64,000 nucleotides of DNA from Saccharothrix espanaensis DSM 44229 (GCF_000328705.1 NC_019673.1:5456001-5520000); one strand, 5' to 3'; shown: positions 32,781-45,174, counted from the stretch's first letter. Made by a program: numbers and translations. The notes: generated from the letters alone by a model not told the origin.

Positions 32781-33697
32781 GTGGACGCCGGGAATCGGTC
32801 GTCCAGCCACCGTTCGATGCCGTGCAGCGCCGCCTTGGCCATGCCCGTCGAACGGAGCGTGAAGGCGTGGGGTGCTGCCGGGTAGATCCGGAGGTCGATT
32901 TCGCCGCCGGCGGCGGACAGTCGGGCCGCCATCGCCATGTTGTCCTCCAGCAGCACGTCCGCACTGCCGACGACCACCAACGCCGGCGGCAGGCCGCGCA
33001 GGTCCGCGAAGACCGGCGAGATGTCCGCGACGGTGCGGTCGTCCACCTGACCGACGTAGGCCCGGATGAAGTACTCGTCGGCGATCAGCCGACCCGCCGG
33101 GGTCGTGCCGCTCAGGTCGTACGTGCCGAACTGCAACGCCGCACCGGCGAACGCCCCGGCGATCCCGCGATCGCGCAGGCGCAGCAGGGTCGTCATGGCC
33201 AGCGTGGACCCCGCCGAGAAGCCGCCGATCATCAGCCGTGTCGTGCCGAAGCGCGCCGCCGCCTGTTCCACGAGCCACAACGCCGCCGTCTCGCAGTCGT
33301 CGGGCGCGGCCGGCCACGGATCTTCCGGGGCGAGTCGGTAGTCCACGCTCACGACGGCGATTCCGAGCGCATCCGCCAACTGCCGGTTGCGCACGTCCCC
33401 CCGCGCCGCCGAACCCAGGTAGAAACCACCACCGTGGATGTCCAGGTAGACGCCGCGCGCGATCCCTTCGGGCGCAAGGATCCTGACGGGCACGCGCCGA
33501 CCACCGGCTTCGGCGACCAGCTCGACGGCCGACGGGTCGCACCGTGCCGGCACCGCGTCCCGCTTCGCGCGCAGCTCCCGCAACTCCGCCAGGCTCCCCG
33601 GCCCCCGCACCCCGCCCGACGCGGCATCCGCCGCCCGGCACTCCTCGACGTGCGCCGCGAGCTCCACGTCGATCAGACTCGTCAACCCCAACCGCAC
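32777..33697 (-). CDS. HSL-type alpha/beta hydrolase (esterase/lipase)
   Basis: The protein is 306 residues. The hormone-sensitive-lipase motifs are clear: oxyanion loop DIHGGGFYLGS, nucleophile GGFSAGSTLA, acid region VGSADVLLEDN and His in AAPHAFTL. The family hydrolyses short-chain carboxylic esters in the cytoplasm. GTG 33697 is chosen because GGGGGACG lies just upstream and homologues start near this helix. It lies downstream of the tetR gene on the same strand with an 85-bp gap and may be partly co-transcribed. Confidence 0.86.
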   Translation of the reverse strand: MRLGLTSLIDVELAAHVEECRAADAASGGVRGPGSLAELRELRAKRDAVPARCDPSAVELVAEAGGRRVPVRILAPEGIARGVYLDIHGGGFYLGSAARGDVRNRQLADALGIAVVSVDYRLAPEDPWPAAPDDCETAALWLVEQAAARFGTTRLMIGGFSAGSTLAMTTLLRLRDRGIAGAFAGAALQFGTYDLSGTTPAGRLIADEYFIRAYVGQVDDRTVADISPVFADLRGLPPALVVVGSADVLLEDNMAMAARLSAAGGEIDLRIYPAAPHAFTLRSTGMAKAALHGIERWLDDRFPAST

Positions 33698-33782
33698 AAG
33701 CGTCCCCCGCCCTCTTCGACCTGTTCCACCACAGCACGCCGACGTGATCGTCCCCGGCCACCATCGCGAGCGACCGCCGGTC

Positions 33783-34361
33783 TCACCGCCGTTCGGGGTC
33801 GGCGACGAGGGCGCGCACCAGGGTGCGGCCGAGCAGGTCCCCCGCCTCCTCGGTGGTCCGACGCCCGGCGATGACCTCCTCGTTCGCGGCACGCCCGAGT
33901 CCGTGGACCATCGCGTACATCCAGTCGGCCGGCAGGTCCGCGCGGAGTTCGCCGCCGGCAGCAGCCTCGGTCAGCCACACCATCAGCGGCTCGTCGGCGG
34001 CCGGGTCGCGCAACGGCGCGTCGCCGGCCGGGCTGCCCGCGAAGCGGTAGCGCTCGCCGACCCGCACGATCCCATGACCCAGGCGGCGGAGCACCTCGGC
34101 GGCCGGAGCGGGCGGTGTGGTGGCGTCGACGGCGACCGCGCGCTGCTCCTCGACCACGAGTTCGGCGAGCGCCCGCAGCAGGTGTTCCCGGGTCGGGAAG
34201 CGCCGGTAGACGGTGGCGCGCGCCACGCCGGACTCCTCGGCGATGCGCCGCATGCCCGCGTCGGGGTCGGCGGCGAGGATCCGGAGCGCGGCCGTGAGCA
34301 CGGCGTCGCGGTTGCGGCGGGCGTCGAGCCGCAACCCGGATGCGTCGGTGGCGTCGTCCAC
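33783..34361 (-). CDS. TetR family transcriptional regulator
   Basis: The protein is 192 residues. Its N-terminal HTH is AALRILAADPDAGMRRIAEE, then SGVARATVYRRFPTREHLLR. The C-terminal ligand/dimerisation domain is helical (a TetR_C-like EPLMVWLTEAAAGG helix). GTG 34361 lies 7 bases after TATCAT on the minus strand, so the transcript is likely leaderless. A 14-bp perfect palindrome sits 19 bp upstream, between this gene and the divergent pentapeptide-repeat gene. It probably represses itself and that gene. Confidence 0.88.
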   Translation of the reverse strand: MDDATDASGLRLDARRNRDAVLTAALRILAADPDAGMRRIAEESGVARATVYRRFPTREHLLRALAELVVEEQRAVAVDATTPPAPAAEVLRRLGHGIVRVGERYRFAGSPAGDAPLRDPAADEPLMVWLTEAAAGGELRADLPADWMYAMVHGLGRAANEEVIAGRRTTEEAGDLLGRTLVRALVADPERR

Positions 34362-34380
34362 CCAACAGATGATACAACAT

Positions 34381-34394
34381 GTCTCAATTGAGAC
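34381..34394. promoter_or_regulatory. TetR operator palindrome
   Basis: GTCTCAATTGAGAC is a perfect 14-bp palindrome in the 56-bp gap between divergent tetR and the pentapeptide-repeat gene. It overlaps the likely promoters of both. Confidence 0.75.
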
Positions 34395-34417
34395 GCTGAG
34401 TATCACTTGGAGGTGTG

Positions 34418-35068
34418 GTGTCCGAGCCGCGCGACCTGGAAGACCTCCCCTACGCCCGCCACCTCTCCGCGCCGGAAGGCCCCCTCGCCCCGGGCGAGGA
34501 CTACGACGTGGTGCTGTTCGAGAACTCCGACTTCACCGGCACGCGCGGTGGCAGCGCCCGCTTCACCGAGTCCGCGTTCACCGGCGTGGCCTTCGGTGAC
34601 TGCCAGTTGCGCCGCAGCCGGTTCAACGACGTGTGGATCGCCGGCTCGCAACTGATCGACACCGACCTGGCCGGCACCCAGTGGCTGGACGTGGAGATCG
34701 TGACCAGCGTGCTGGCCGGAACCGCGCTGTACGACTCCACGCTCAACCGGGTCTCCTTCTTCGGCTGCAAACTCGTCGGTGCCAACTTCCGCAACGCCAC
34801 GTTGCGGGGCGTGACGTTCGTGAACTGCACGCTCCGCGACGTCGACTTCGCCGACGCGACCCTCACCGACGTCACCTTCCCCGGCAGCACGATCACGTCG
34901 CTGTACTTCGACAACGCCAAGGCGGACAACGTGGACTTGCGCGAAGCGTCCGAAGTGGACATCCACAGCGGGTACGACTCGCTCAAGGGCGTGACGATCA
35001 GCGACGCGCAACTGCTCGCCCTGGCCCCCGCCTTCGCCCACGCCCTCGGCGTGACCATCGCCGACTGA
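34418..35068 (+). CDS. Pentapeptide repeat protein
   Basis: The protein is about 216 residues. Repeats follow the A(D/N)LXX-type rule from residue 30 onward: LFENSDFTGTRGGSARFTES, AFTGVAFGDCQLRRSRFNDV, LVGANFRNATLRGVTFVNCT, LRDVDFADATLTDVTFPGST. They build a right-handed quadrilateral beta helix. Some relatives (Qnr, MfpA) mimic DNA and protect gyrase, but most have no known role. Control by the divergent TetR regulator fits an inducible resistance-like or stress function. GTG 34418 is 4 bases after GGAGG; GTG 34415 is the alternative. Confidence 0.87.
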   Translation: MSEPRDLEDLPYARHLSAPEGPLAPGEDYDVVLFENSDFTGTRGGSARFTESAFTGVAFGDCQLRRSRFNDVWIAGSQLIDTDLAGTQWLDVEIVTSVLAGTALYDSTLNRVSFFGCKLVGANFRNATLRGVTFVNCTLRDVDFADATLTDVTFPGSTITSLYFDNAKADNVDLREASEVDIHSGYDSLKGVTISDAQLLALAPAFAHALGVTIAD

Positions 35069-35205
35069 CCGCCCGCGAGACCCGCCGACCTGCACTACGA
35101 CCGCACCACGCGCAACCCGGAGACCCAACGGCTCACCGTTCGTCCCGTTGCCCAACCGTTGTCGCTTCCCGCCCCTGGGCCCGTCGATGCCGTCACCCTG
35201 GAAGC

Positions 35206-35628
35206 ATGGCCGACAAAGCGTCCGAGACGAGGTTCCCGTGGTTCCCGGCGTTCTGGGTGTTGTTGGCCATCGCGTGGATCATCGCCGTGCCGTGGCTCGC
35301 GCTCCAAGCGGCATTCACGCCACCCTCTCCGGATCCCCGAACCTCCCTGGACATGCCACGGACCAGCGGTGACTTCACCGAGCGCGACGCCCTGTTCGGC
35401 TGGGTGCGGGTCGCGGCGATCGTCCTGCCGCTGCTGGGCGTGGTGGTGGCGACGATAGGCAGGCGGTGGACCGCGGTGATCGTCACGAGCAGCATCCTGG
35501 TCTTCAGCACCGGATACATCGCCCTCAAGGACGACCGCCGCCCCTACACTCCGCCGGCCCCTACCGCCCCCCACACCCCGATCTGCCAGGAGCACAGCGG
35601 CGGCGACAACAAGTGCCCGGGAAACTGA
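35206..35628 (+). CDS. Small membrane protein, two to three transmembrane helices
   Basis: The 140-residue protein has hydrophobic segments FPAFWVLLAIAWIIAVPWLA, VRVAAIVLPLLGVVVATIG and TAVIVTSSILVFSTGYIAL, followed by a Pro-rich tail ending in ICQEHSGGDNKCPGN with two Cys. It has no recognisable family. ATG 35206 follows TGGAAGC. It may be co-transcribed with the pentapeptide-repeat gene (138-bp gap, same strand). Confidence 0.7.
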   Translation: MADKASETRFPWFPAFWVLLAIAWIIAVPWLALQAAFTPPSPDPRTSLDMPRTSGDFTERDALFGWVRVAAIVLPLLGVVVATIGRRWTAVIVTSSILVFSTGYIALKDDRRPYTPPAPTAPHTPICQEHSGGDNKCPGN

Positions 35629-35684
35629 CACAACCGTCCTGGGCACCTCCGGCACCCGCCGCGGCATTCGCGACCGCCGCCGCG

Positions 35685-36261
35685 TCAAGACGGATTCAGG
35701 TTGATCGCGAACCTGTTGAAGATGGACCACACGTCGACCCAGCCCAGCCCGGTGCTGCAGCCGGACGACCCACACCCGTAACCGATGCTGACAATGCCGT
35801 TGAGCTGCCGGGAATTGGCGTCGTTGAGGTAGATCACCAAATCACCGCTGTCACCACCGCGGCCGACGCCGCCGCCGTTGTGGGGAACGCCGTAACTTTC
35901 GCGTTGGACTGGTCGCCGAACGGCGGTCCGAGCGCGGCTCCGGCGTAGCACGGCAACAGGCGTTCCAGCGGGTCAGGGGCCGCGACGTGGACGCCTCCCG
36001 ATGCGGATCCCGGTGGAATTGGCGGCGGCACGCCGCTGCGCGACGGCGGGCGAGGCGGAGTCGGTGATCTCCGAGATCTCCCGGCGGAGCTGCTGCCGGG
36101 ACTTCTTGCCCTGGCGCACACCGGTCAGGTAGACGTTGACCGAGCGGTAGTCGGGAGCCGGCTCGACCTGCGGGTAGCTGTCCGTCCGGGCACACGGACG
36201 CACCGAAATCCACCGGTACGCCGTTCGGCGGTGCGGCGAAGACCACACGAAGCGACTTCAT
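35685..36261 (-). pseudogene. Decayed trypsin-like (S1) serine protease
   Basis: The 3' part reads GRGGDSGDLVIYLNDANSRQ, then LNGIVSIGYGCGSSGCSTGL, with the catalytic-Ser motif GDSG and the usual C-terminal strands of chymotrypsin-fold proteases. Upstream pieces such as CYAGAALGPPFGDQSNAKVT and VNVYLTGVRQGKKSRQQLR lie in other frames. No single open frame joins them, so at least two frameshifts are present. The catalytic His and Asp segments are not recognisable. Confidence 0.68.
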
Positions 36262-36329
36262 TCACGAGCCTCGACCATGCCCCCACTTCACGTGCGGAGG
36301 GGAGCCGGCCCGCCGGGGCGGTCCCGCCG

Positions 36330-36388
36330 GGCCCGCCCGACCGCAGCCCGCCCGACCGCAGCTCCATCGACGCGGTCAGGCGGGCGGG
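36330..36388. terminator. Duplicated 15-mer and stem-loop after the glycosyltransferase gene
   Basis: GCCCGCCCGACCGCA is present twice in tandem (36330-36344, 36345-36359). The second copy can pair with GCGGTC...GGGCGGG at 36372-36388. This gives a GC-rich hairpin just past the stop codon of the minus-strand glycosyltransferase. Confidence 0.5.
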
Positions 36389-36397
36389 GATCGGGTT

Positions 36398-37543
36398 TCA
36401 CGCGTAGTCGGGCAGCAGGCGGGCCACGTCGTGCGGTGACGGGAGGGTGGCCACCTCCTCCGCCATCGCCTTGGCCGCCGCGAGCACGGCGTCGTCGGTG
36501 AGCAGGCGGCGTGCCTTGGTCGCGATCAGCTCGGCGGTCAGGTCGGCGGCGAGCACCTGGTCGCCGAGCCCGGCGGCGGTCACCACGTCGGCGTTGCTGA
36601 ACTGGTCGGCACCCTGCGGTAAGACCAGGTGCGGAACGCCCGTGGCGAACGTGCCCATCGTGGCGCCGGCACCGCCGTGGTGCACCACGAGGTCCACGTG
36701 TGGCAGGAGGTCCGCTTGCGGCAGCCACGGCCGCACCACCACGTTGTCCGGCACGTCGCCCAACGCGCGCACCGTGACGCTCGGACCGGTGGACACGAAC
36801 ACCTTCGCGCCCACCGTGGCCAGCCCCGCGATCGCGGTGCGCAGCACCCCCGCGTCGCCGAACGCCGTGCCCAACGTCAAGTACACCAACGGATCGCGGT
36901 GCTCGCGCACCCACGACGGCAGCTCGCCGGGCTCGGAGAACGGCACCGGTCGCAGCGGGATGGTGTCGGCCGGCGGGATCGGGAACTCCGGGTCCTGCAC
37001 CGATGGCGGGCAGATGTCGAGGTAGGGGTTGCCCAACGACATGAGGTCGCCGTCGGACAGGTCGACGCCGAGGTCGGCGGCGACCTCGGCCAGGTTGGCG
37101 CGCATGGCCTCGGGAGGTCCTGTCGGCCGCCACCTCCGGCCGAACGAGTGGCACACCGCGGGTATGTCGGCGACTTTCGCGGCGAGCCCGGCACCGGGGT
37201 TGGCCAGCTCGTGCACGACGAGGTCCGGCTTGCGGTCGACGATGATGGGCCCGAGGTCGGCAGCACAGCTGCGCGGCAGGATCGAGCCGAACACCCTCGA
37301 CACCCGCTCGGGCCGGAAGTCGGGTGCTTTCCGGGCCGCCGGACCGGCGTTGGCGAGCTCGAACGCGGCGAGCATGTCCATGCCGCCGGCGACGTGGTCG
37401 ATGCCGTACGTGGTCACCGCGCCCGCGAACGGGGCCGTGGTCACGAACGTGACGTCGTGCCCCACCTCGCGTGCGGCGATCGCGAGCGGCAGGAGGGGGA
37501 AGGTGTGTCCGTAAGAGCCGAGGCTGGAGAAGAGGATTCGCAC
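36398..37543 (-). CDS. GT1-family glycosyltransferase (macrolide/UGT-like)
   Basis: The protein is 381 residues. The N-terminal Rossmann half starts VRILFSSLGSYGHTFPLLPL and the C-terminal donor-binding half has VVHHGGAGATMGTFATGVPH, then LVLPQGADQFSNADVV. This is the GT-B signature of UDP/dTDP-sugar transferases that modify natural products or drugs. The acceptor is unknown. There are no deoxysugar or polyketide genes nearby, so detoxification of foreign aglycones is as likely as biosynthesis. GTG 37543 lies 7 bases after TACGTT without a ribosome binding site, so the message is probably leaderless. Confidence 0.88.
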   Translation of the reverse strand: MRILFSSLGSYGHTFPLLPLAIAAREVGHDVTFVTTAPFAGAVTTYGIDHVAGGMDMLAAFELANAGPAARKAPDFRPERVSRVFGSILPRSCAADLGPIIVDRKPDLVVHELANPGAGLAAKVADIPAVCHSFGRRWRPTGPPEAMRANLAEVAADLGVDLSDGDLMSLGNPYLDICPPSVQDPEFPIPPADTIPLRPVPFSEPGELPSWVREHRDPLVYLTLGTAFGDAGVLRTAIAGLATVGAKVFVSTGPSVTVRALGDVPDNVVVRPWLPQADLLPHVDLVVHHGGAGATMGTFATGVPHLVLPQGADQFSNADVVTAAGLGDQVLAADLTAELIATKARRLLTDDAVLAAAKAMAEEVATLPSPHDVARLLPDYA

Positions 37544-37893
37544 CGGGAAGAACGTAGTGAGTTCCCTTTCCGCACAAGGTGAATCATGCTCGGTTCGTGC
37601 GTACGGCGCTATCTCGGCCTCGAATCGACGTCCAGATGGTCGCAACGGGCCTGCCCAAGCGCACCAACCGCCCAACCGGCGGGTCGCCGCCGCATGGCGT
37701 GCCGTGATCACGGACGTGACGGTCAGGCAGAAGTCGACCCACGCGTACGGAACCGCTGGGGACCTGCCGGCGAAGTTCGCGCGGCTCCGCGACTGACCCG
37801 GACGACGGCCAGTGAGACGAGCCGGTTTGGTCAGTCACCGCGACGGCGGGTCGGGCGAGGTCACCCTCCACGCCCCGCGTACCGTCGTGCCCC
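37544..37893. other. Divergent intergenic region between the glycosyltransferase and PAP2 genes
   Basis: About 350 bp without a supported gene. A -10-like box lies at each end: TACGTT on the minus strand for 37543, and TACCGT 8 bases before GTG 37894. Confidence 0.45.
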
Positions 37894-38664
37894 GTGCCTC
37901 TCTTACCCCTCATGCACAAGCGGTTCGCGTGGTACTTCGAAGTCCCGCTGCTGATCGCCGGGTACGTCGCGTTCGGCCTGGCCCGCGCGGCGGTCGACCG
38001 TGGTGACCCGGCGGCGACGAGCAACGCCCTGCAAGTCCAGCGACTGGAGCAGATGCTCCACATCGCCATCGAACAACCGCTCAACCAAGCGATTCTCGCC
38101 CACCCCGCCGCGATCCACCTGACCGGCTACTTCTACCGCCTGAGCATCCTGGCCGTGCCGGCGGTCCTGATCTGGCTCTACATCGCCCGACGAGCGCGGT
38201 ACAGCCACCTGCGGACCGTCCTGGTCGTCATGATGCTCCTGGACCTCCTGCTCGTCTGGCTCTTCCCGGAGGCTCCGCCGCGCTTCGCCCAACCCGGCAT
38301 CGTCGACTACCTGGCCACGCACGACATCCTCTTCAGCGCCGAGTCCCGCGTCCCGCGCCCAGGCGTGAACCTGTTGGCCGCCATGCCGAGCATGCACGTC
38401 GCGTGGACCACCTGGTGCGCCTACGCCCTGTGGACGACCCTGCGCGACCACGCCCCACGAGTCGCCCGGTCGGCGTGGGTGTTCCCCCTCCTGACCGCGT
38501 TCGTCGTCCTCGTCACCGGACACCACTACGTCGTGGACATCCTGGCCGGTGTCGCCCTCGTCGCAGTCTCGGCCGCCGTGATGAAGCGGATCAGCTCGCC
38601 GGACCGGCAACTCCCCACCGGTGGGCCACCGGAGACCTCCCCCGGCCGCGCGACTCCGCGCTGA
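37894..38664 (+). CDS. PAP2-superfamily membrane phosphatase / Aur1-like transferase
   Basis: The 256-residue protein has about six transmembrane helices. Motifs EAPPRF (near residue 127), PSMHVAW (near 164) and GHHYVVDILAG (near 208) match the inositolphosphotransferase/Aur1-like branch of the PAP2 superfamily, with the two catalytic His. The active site would face outside. Lipid-phosphate or phosphoinositide headgroup transfer is the likely reaction type, with the exact substrate unknown. GTG 37894 lies 8 bases after TACCGT, consistent with a leaderless transcript. Confidence 0.83.
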   Translation: MPLLPLMHKRFAWYFEVPLLIAGYVAFGLARAAVDRGDPAATSNALQVQRLEQMLHIAIEQPLNQAILAHPAAIHLTGYFYRLSILAVPAVLIWLYIARRARYSHLRTVLVVMMLLDLLLVWLFPEAPPRFAQPGIVDYLATHDILFSAESRVPRPGVNLLAAMPSMHVAWTTWCAYALWTTLRDHAPRVARSAWVFPLLTAFVVLVTGHHYVVDILAGVALVAVSAAVMKRISSPDRQLPTGGPPETSPGRATPR

Positions 38665-39107
38665 TCACCCCGGGGCCGCTCCCACGTCCGGCTGGTGATG
38701 CTGGGCGCCGTCGCGGCCACTAGGCCGGCGCGGGCCGGCCACGTCGGAACCCTGGTCCTGGCCGACGGCATCCACGACAGCCTCTACCAGACGGCCGCAA
38801 CCACAACCGCTTCGCCTTCGGCCGGGCCTCGGCCGGGGTGTGGAAGCCGACCGACACGATCTCGCCGTCGCGGAGCACCACCCGCGCCAGGTCAAAACGG
38901 ACGACCGACCATCCCACCGAGGCCGAGTCGCCGGCCGCGGACTCCGGACGCCGGCCCTTTCGCGTCGTTCGCATCGACGATCGTCACCGGCACCTGCTCC
39001 GGTGTCACCGCCGCGCCGTGGCAAGCCACGAGTTGCCGCAACGCTGGGTGTCGACCGGGGTGCGGACCACTGCGCCCTGGGCCACTTCCGGCGACATGAC
39101 CGGCGTC
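38665..39107. other. Intergenic between convergent PAP2 and metE, possible relic
   Basis: No confident gene. A minus-strand frame 38974-38720 begins MRTTRKGRRPES and includes WSVVRFDLARVVLRDGEIV, then SVGFHTPAEARPKAKRLWL. That looks protein-like for about 65 residues and then degrades. It may be a broken small gene. Confidence 0.4.
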
Positions 39108-39133
39108 GGGTGCCCCGGCGGGCCGGGGCACCC
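39108..39133 (-). terminator. metE terminator hairpin
   Basis: GGGTGCCCCGGC pairs perfectly with GCCGGGGCACCC (39122-39133). It lies 8 bases past the metE stop codon. Confidence 0.75.
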
Positions 39134-39140
39134 GGTCAGG

Positions 39141-41375
39141 TCACGCCAGGCTGTCGCGGACTCGGCGGGTGGCCGCGACCAGGTTGCGCAGCGCCGGTTC
39201 CACCTCCGCGTAGCCTCGGGTCTTGAGGCCGCAGTCCGGGTTGACCCACAGCCTGTTGCCCGCCACCACGCGGGACGCGGCGGCGACCAGGTCCGCGACC
39301 TCGTCGGTGGCCGGGACGCGGGGTGAGTGGATGTCGTAGACGCCCGGTCCGACGCCCCGGCTGAAGCCGGCCGAGCGGAGGTCGGCCAAGACCTCCATCT
39401 TCGACCGGGCCGCCTCGATCGTGGTCACGTCCGCACCCAGGCCGTCGATGGCGTCGATGACCTCGCCGAACTCCGAGTAGCACAGGTGGGTGTGGATCTG
39501 GGTGTCGGTCGCCGCGCCGGCGGTGGCCAGCCGGAACGCGCCGACCGACCACTCCAGGTACGCCGCGTGCTCGGCCGCCCGCAGCGGCAGGAGTTCGCGC
39601 AGCGCGGGCTCGTCCACCTGGATCACCCTGATGCCGGCGGCCTCCAGGTCGGCGATCTCGTCGCGCAGCGCCAGCGCGACCTGGTCGGCGGTCTCGCCCA
39701 GCGGCTGGTCGTCGCGCACGAACGACCACGCCAGGATGGTCACCGGGCCGGTCAGCATGCCCTTCACCGGCCGGTCGGTGAGCGACTGCGCGTAGGAGCT
39801 CCACGGCACGGTGATCGGCTCCGGTCGGCTGACGTCGCCGTGCAGGATCGGCGGGCGGACGCACCGCGAGCCGTAGGACTGCACCCAGCCCAGGTCGGTC
39901 ACCGCGAACCCGTCGAGGTGCTCGGCGAAGTACTGCACCATGTCGTTGCGCTCGGGCTCGCCGTGCACCAGGACGTCCAGCCCGATGTCCTCCTGCAACG
40001 CGATCACGCGGCCGATCTCGGCGCGCATCCGCTCGTCGTACTCGCCCCGCGACAGCCCGCCCGACCGCAGGCCGGCACGGGCCGTGCGGATCTCGGTCGT
40101 CTGCGGGAACGAGCCGATGGTGGTCGTCGGCAACGCGGGCAGGGCGAGGCGGGCGTCCTGCGCGGCGGCCCGTTCGGCGTAGGGCGCGCGGTCGCGGTGG
40201 TGCGGCCCGAGTCCGGCGAGCCGGGACCGGATCGCGTCGTCACGGCGGGGCGCGGCGATCGGTTCGTCGAGCGCGTCCGCCCACGCGCCGTCCACGCCGT
40301 CGCGCAGCGCCTGGCCGAGCAGGACGACCTCGCGCACCTTCTGCCGCGCGAACGCCAACCGCCCGCGCACTCCCGGTTCCAGCGCCGTCTCGGCGTCCAG
40401 GTCGTAGGGCACGTGCAGCAGCGTCGAGGACGTCGAGAGCACGACCTCCTCGGCCGTTCCGAGCAGTGACGCGGCGGTGGCCAGCGCCTGCCGCAGGTCG
40501 GTGCGCCACACGTTGCGGCCGTCGACCACGCCGGCGACCAGCGTCTTGTCCCGCAGCGCGGGCACGCTCGCGATGCCGTCCACCGGGCCCGCGACGAGAT
40601 CGACGCCGATCGCTTCGACGGCGGTGCCGGCCAGCACTTCCAGCGCCGGGCCAAGAGACCCGTAGTAGCCGGTGACCAGCAGCTTCGGCCGCGAGTGCAG
40701 GTCTGCCAGGCGGGTATAGGCACGGCCGAGCGCGGCCAGTTCGTCCTCCGAGCGGTCGGCGGCGAACGCCGGCTCGTCGAGCTGCACCCACGGCGCACCT
40801 TCGGCCGCCAGCGCCACCAGCAGCTCGACGTAGACGTCCACCAAGTCATCCAACCGGGCCAACGGGTTCGTTCCTTTGGCCAGCAACAGGAACGTCACCG
40901 GCCCGAGGACCACCGGCCGGGTCGTGATCCCGAGCGCGCGGGCCTCGCGGTACTCCGCGAGCGGCTTGTCACCGGCCAGTCGGAACTCCGTCCCGGGGTC
41001 GATCTCGGGCACCAGGTAGTGGTAGTTGGTGTCGAACCACTTGGTCAGTTCCAACGGCGGCAGGTCGTCGGTGCCCCGGGCCGCCGCGAAGTAGCTGTCC
41101 AGCTCCGACTCGCGCCGGTAGCGCGCCGGGACCGCGCCCACCAGGAACGCGGTGTCCAGGACGTGGTCGTAGAACGAGAAGGTGTTGGACGGCACCGAGT
41201 CCAGCCCGGCGTCGCGCAGCTCCGCCCAGCCGGCCGCGCGCAGTTCGGCGGCCGTGGCGAGCAGGGCGTCCTGGTCGGTGCGCCCGACCCAGTAGCGCTC
41301 GACGGCCCGCTTGAGTTCCCGACGTGGACCGATCCGGGGGTAGCCCAGGACGGTGGCACCGATTCCGCTGGTCAC
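39141..41375 (-). CDS. metE: 5-methyltetrahydropteroyltriglutamate-homocysteine S-methyltransferase
   Basis: The protein is 744 residues, the normal length for cobalamin-independent methionine synthase. The start GTG 41375 follows GCGAGGAGAGAG. The N-terminal half ([19 protein letters not shown]) and the C-terminal barrel are both complete. Zinc and substrate residues are seen in [10 protein letters not shown] and [11 protein letters not shown], and the folate/homocysteine region in [14 protein letters not shown]. It makes methionine from homocysteine without B12. A cobalamin riboswitch precedes it on the same strand, so metE should be shut off when B12 is present and a B12-dependent MetH can take over. 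Confidence 0.97.
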   Translation of the reverse strand: MTSGIGATVLGYPRIGPRRELKRAVERYWVGRTDQDALLATAAELRAAGWAELRDAGLDSVPSNTFSFYDHVLDTAFLVGAVPARYRRESELDSYFAAARGTDDLPPLELTKWFDTNYHYLVPEIDPGTEFRLAGDKPLAEYREARALGITTRPVVLGPVTFLLLAKGTNPLARLDDLVDVYVELLVALAAEGAPWVQLDEPAFAADRSEDELAALGRAYTRLADLHSRPKLLVTGYYGSLGPALEVLAGTAVEAIGVDLVAGPVDGIASVPALRDKTLVAGVVDGRNVWRTDLRQALATAASLLGTAEEVVLSTSSTLLHVPYDLDAETALEPGVRGRLAFARQKVREVVLLGQALRDGVDGAWADALDEPIAAPRRDDAIRSRLAGLGPHHRDRAPYAERAAAQDARLALPALPTTTIGSFPQTTEIRTARAGLRSGGLSRGEYDERMRAEIGRVIALQEDIGLDVLVHGEPERNDMVQYFAEHLDGFAVTDLGWVQSYGSRCVRPPILHGDVSRPEPITVPWSSYAQSLTDRPVKGMLTGPVTILAWSFVRDDQPLGETADQVALALRDEIADLEAAGIRVIQVDEPALRELLPLRAAEHAAYLEWSVGAFRLATAGAATDTQIHTHLCYSEFGEVIDAIDGLGADVTTIEAARSKMEVLADLRSAGFSRGVGPGVYDIHSPRVPATDEVADLVAAASRVVAGNRLWVNPDCGLKTRGYAEVEPALRNLVAATRRVRDSLA

Positions 41376-41504
41376 TGGCTCTCTCCTCGCGAGCGTGCGT
41401 GAACGCCGGAGGATTCCCGGGGACGCTTCGCGGGCGGCACGAGCCGCGTCCGCCGCAGCCCTCCCGAGAGGCCACCGGACACCGCGGGCCCGGTGGGCGC
41501 GCGG

Positions 41505-41690
41505 ACCGGTGGCAGGTCTTCGGACTCACGGGCGCACAGCACGCTCCTACCGGCCGTCGCTTCCCACGCTCACGCGCAGTGCTTCATTGACGGCTTTCGT
41601 TCCCGTTCACCGCTGCGGGGCAGTCCCGGACTCACACCGGGTTCCCTCTTGCCTCGCTCCGGCCGACCATCGCCCGGAGCGAACCACCAG
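41505..41690 (-). ncRNA. Cobalamin (AdoCbl) riboswitch controlling metE
   Basis: Read on the minus strand the element contains the conserved blocks in order. GAGGCAAGAGGGAACCCGG comes first, then GGGACTGCCCCGCAGCGGTG, then GGGAAGCGACGGCC. The B12 box GAGTCCGAAGACCTGCC ends it. These are the hallmarks of cobalamin riboswitches. It ends about 130 bases before metE, leaving room for an expression platform. Nearly the same blocks appear in mirror orientation in front of nrdA. Confidence 0.95.
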
Positions 41691-41964
41691 TGGGATCGAG
41701 AGTAACGCACCCCTGGACGGTCTCCCATGATCCGGGAAAAGTCACTCCACCGCCGCAGTCGGCAGCGTTCCCCGGGGTGCCGGTGATCTCGGCGGGCTCC
41801 TCCGCCGTGAAGTCACGTTACCGACGAGTGATCAGTCCATTGTGGATGGTGCTGCCGCGGTCCGGCACGCGTCTCCACGCCACCCTTGCCACGCCGGCCG
41901 GCGATCAGGGTCACCCGAGGTTCGGTCCGCGACACGCCCATGTGGGGCCGTGTTGCGGACCGAT

Positions 41965-41980
41965 CTACAACATGTAGTGT
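41965..41980. promoter_or_regulatory. NrdR-box-like sequence upstream of the nrdA riboswitch
   Basis: CTACAACATGTAGTGT, read in reverse as ACACTACATGTTGTAG, resembles the 16-bp NrdR box (ACACWATATATWGTGT type). Boxes usually occur in pairs. A weaker candidate lies at 41932-41947. NrdR represses ribonucleotide reductase genes. Confidence 0.55.
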
Positions 41981-41989
41981 TCCGCCCGT

Positions 41990-42185
41990 CGATGGTTCCG
42001 ACGCCCTCTTCGAGGGCCGAGGAGGCAAGAGGGAACCCGGTGCGAATCCGGGACTGCCCCGCAGCGGTGAGCGGAAACAACCGCCGTCACGAAGCACTGG
42101 GAGCACGCGCTCCTGGGAAGCGACGGCCAGTAGGTCCGGCTGGAAGGCCGGGTGTCCGCGAGTCCGAAGACCTGCCAGCGATGCG
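41990..42185 (+). ncRNA. Cobalamin (AdoCbl) riboswitch controlling nrdAB
   Basis: On the plus strand: GAGGCAAGAGGGAACCCGG, GGGACTGCCCCGCAGCGGTG, GGGAAGCGACGGCC, and B12 box CGAGTCCGAAGACCTGCC (42159-42176). Adenosylcobalamin repression of class I nrdAB, allowing the B12-dependent class II enzyme to dominate, is known in Streptomyces. A GC palindrome follows directly and is the probable expression platform. Confidence 0.95.
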
Positions 42186-42204
42186 CGCGCCGGCCGGCGC
42201 GCGC
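42183..42204 (+). terminator. GC palindrome, likely riboswitch expression platform
   Basis: A 22-base perfect palindrome built on GCGCGCGCCGG directly follows the B12 box. It can fold into a strong stem in the nrdA leader and lies about 105 bases before the start codon, so it more likely acts on transcription than on the ribosome binding site. Confidence 0.6.
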
Positions 42205-42309
42205 GTGTCCGGGGCCTCGTGGGCGGGCCGACACGGATGACGCGCCGTCGTGCGCGCGCTGTGTGGTCGCCGCGTGCTCCGGGCCGTTGAGGCTCGCGAG
42301 GAGAGGGCT

Positions 42310-45170
<2,861 letters not shown>

Positions 45171-45174
<4 letters not shown>

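Noticed and set aside
38720..38974. Possible small gene (84 codons) on the minus strand
   Set aside because: Part of it looks protein-like but the end degenerates and the ribosome binding site is weak. Kept only as a possible relic.
41700..41964. Possible small genes between the two riboswitches
   Set aside because: Open frames here overlap riboswitch or promoter sequence and have no ribosome binding site. The region is explained by divergent promoters.
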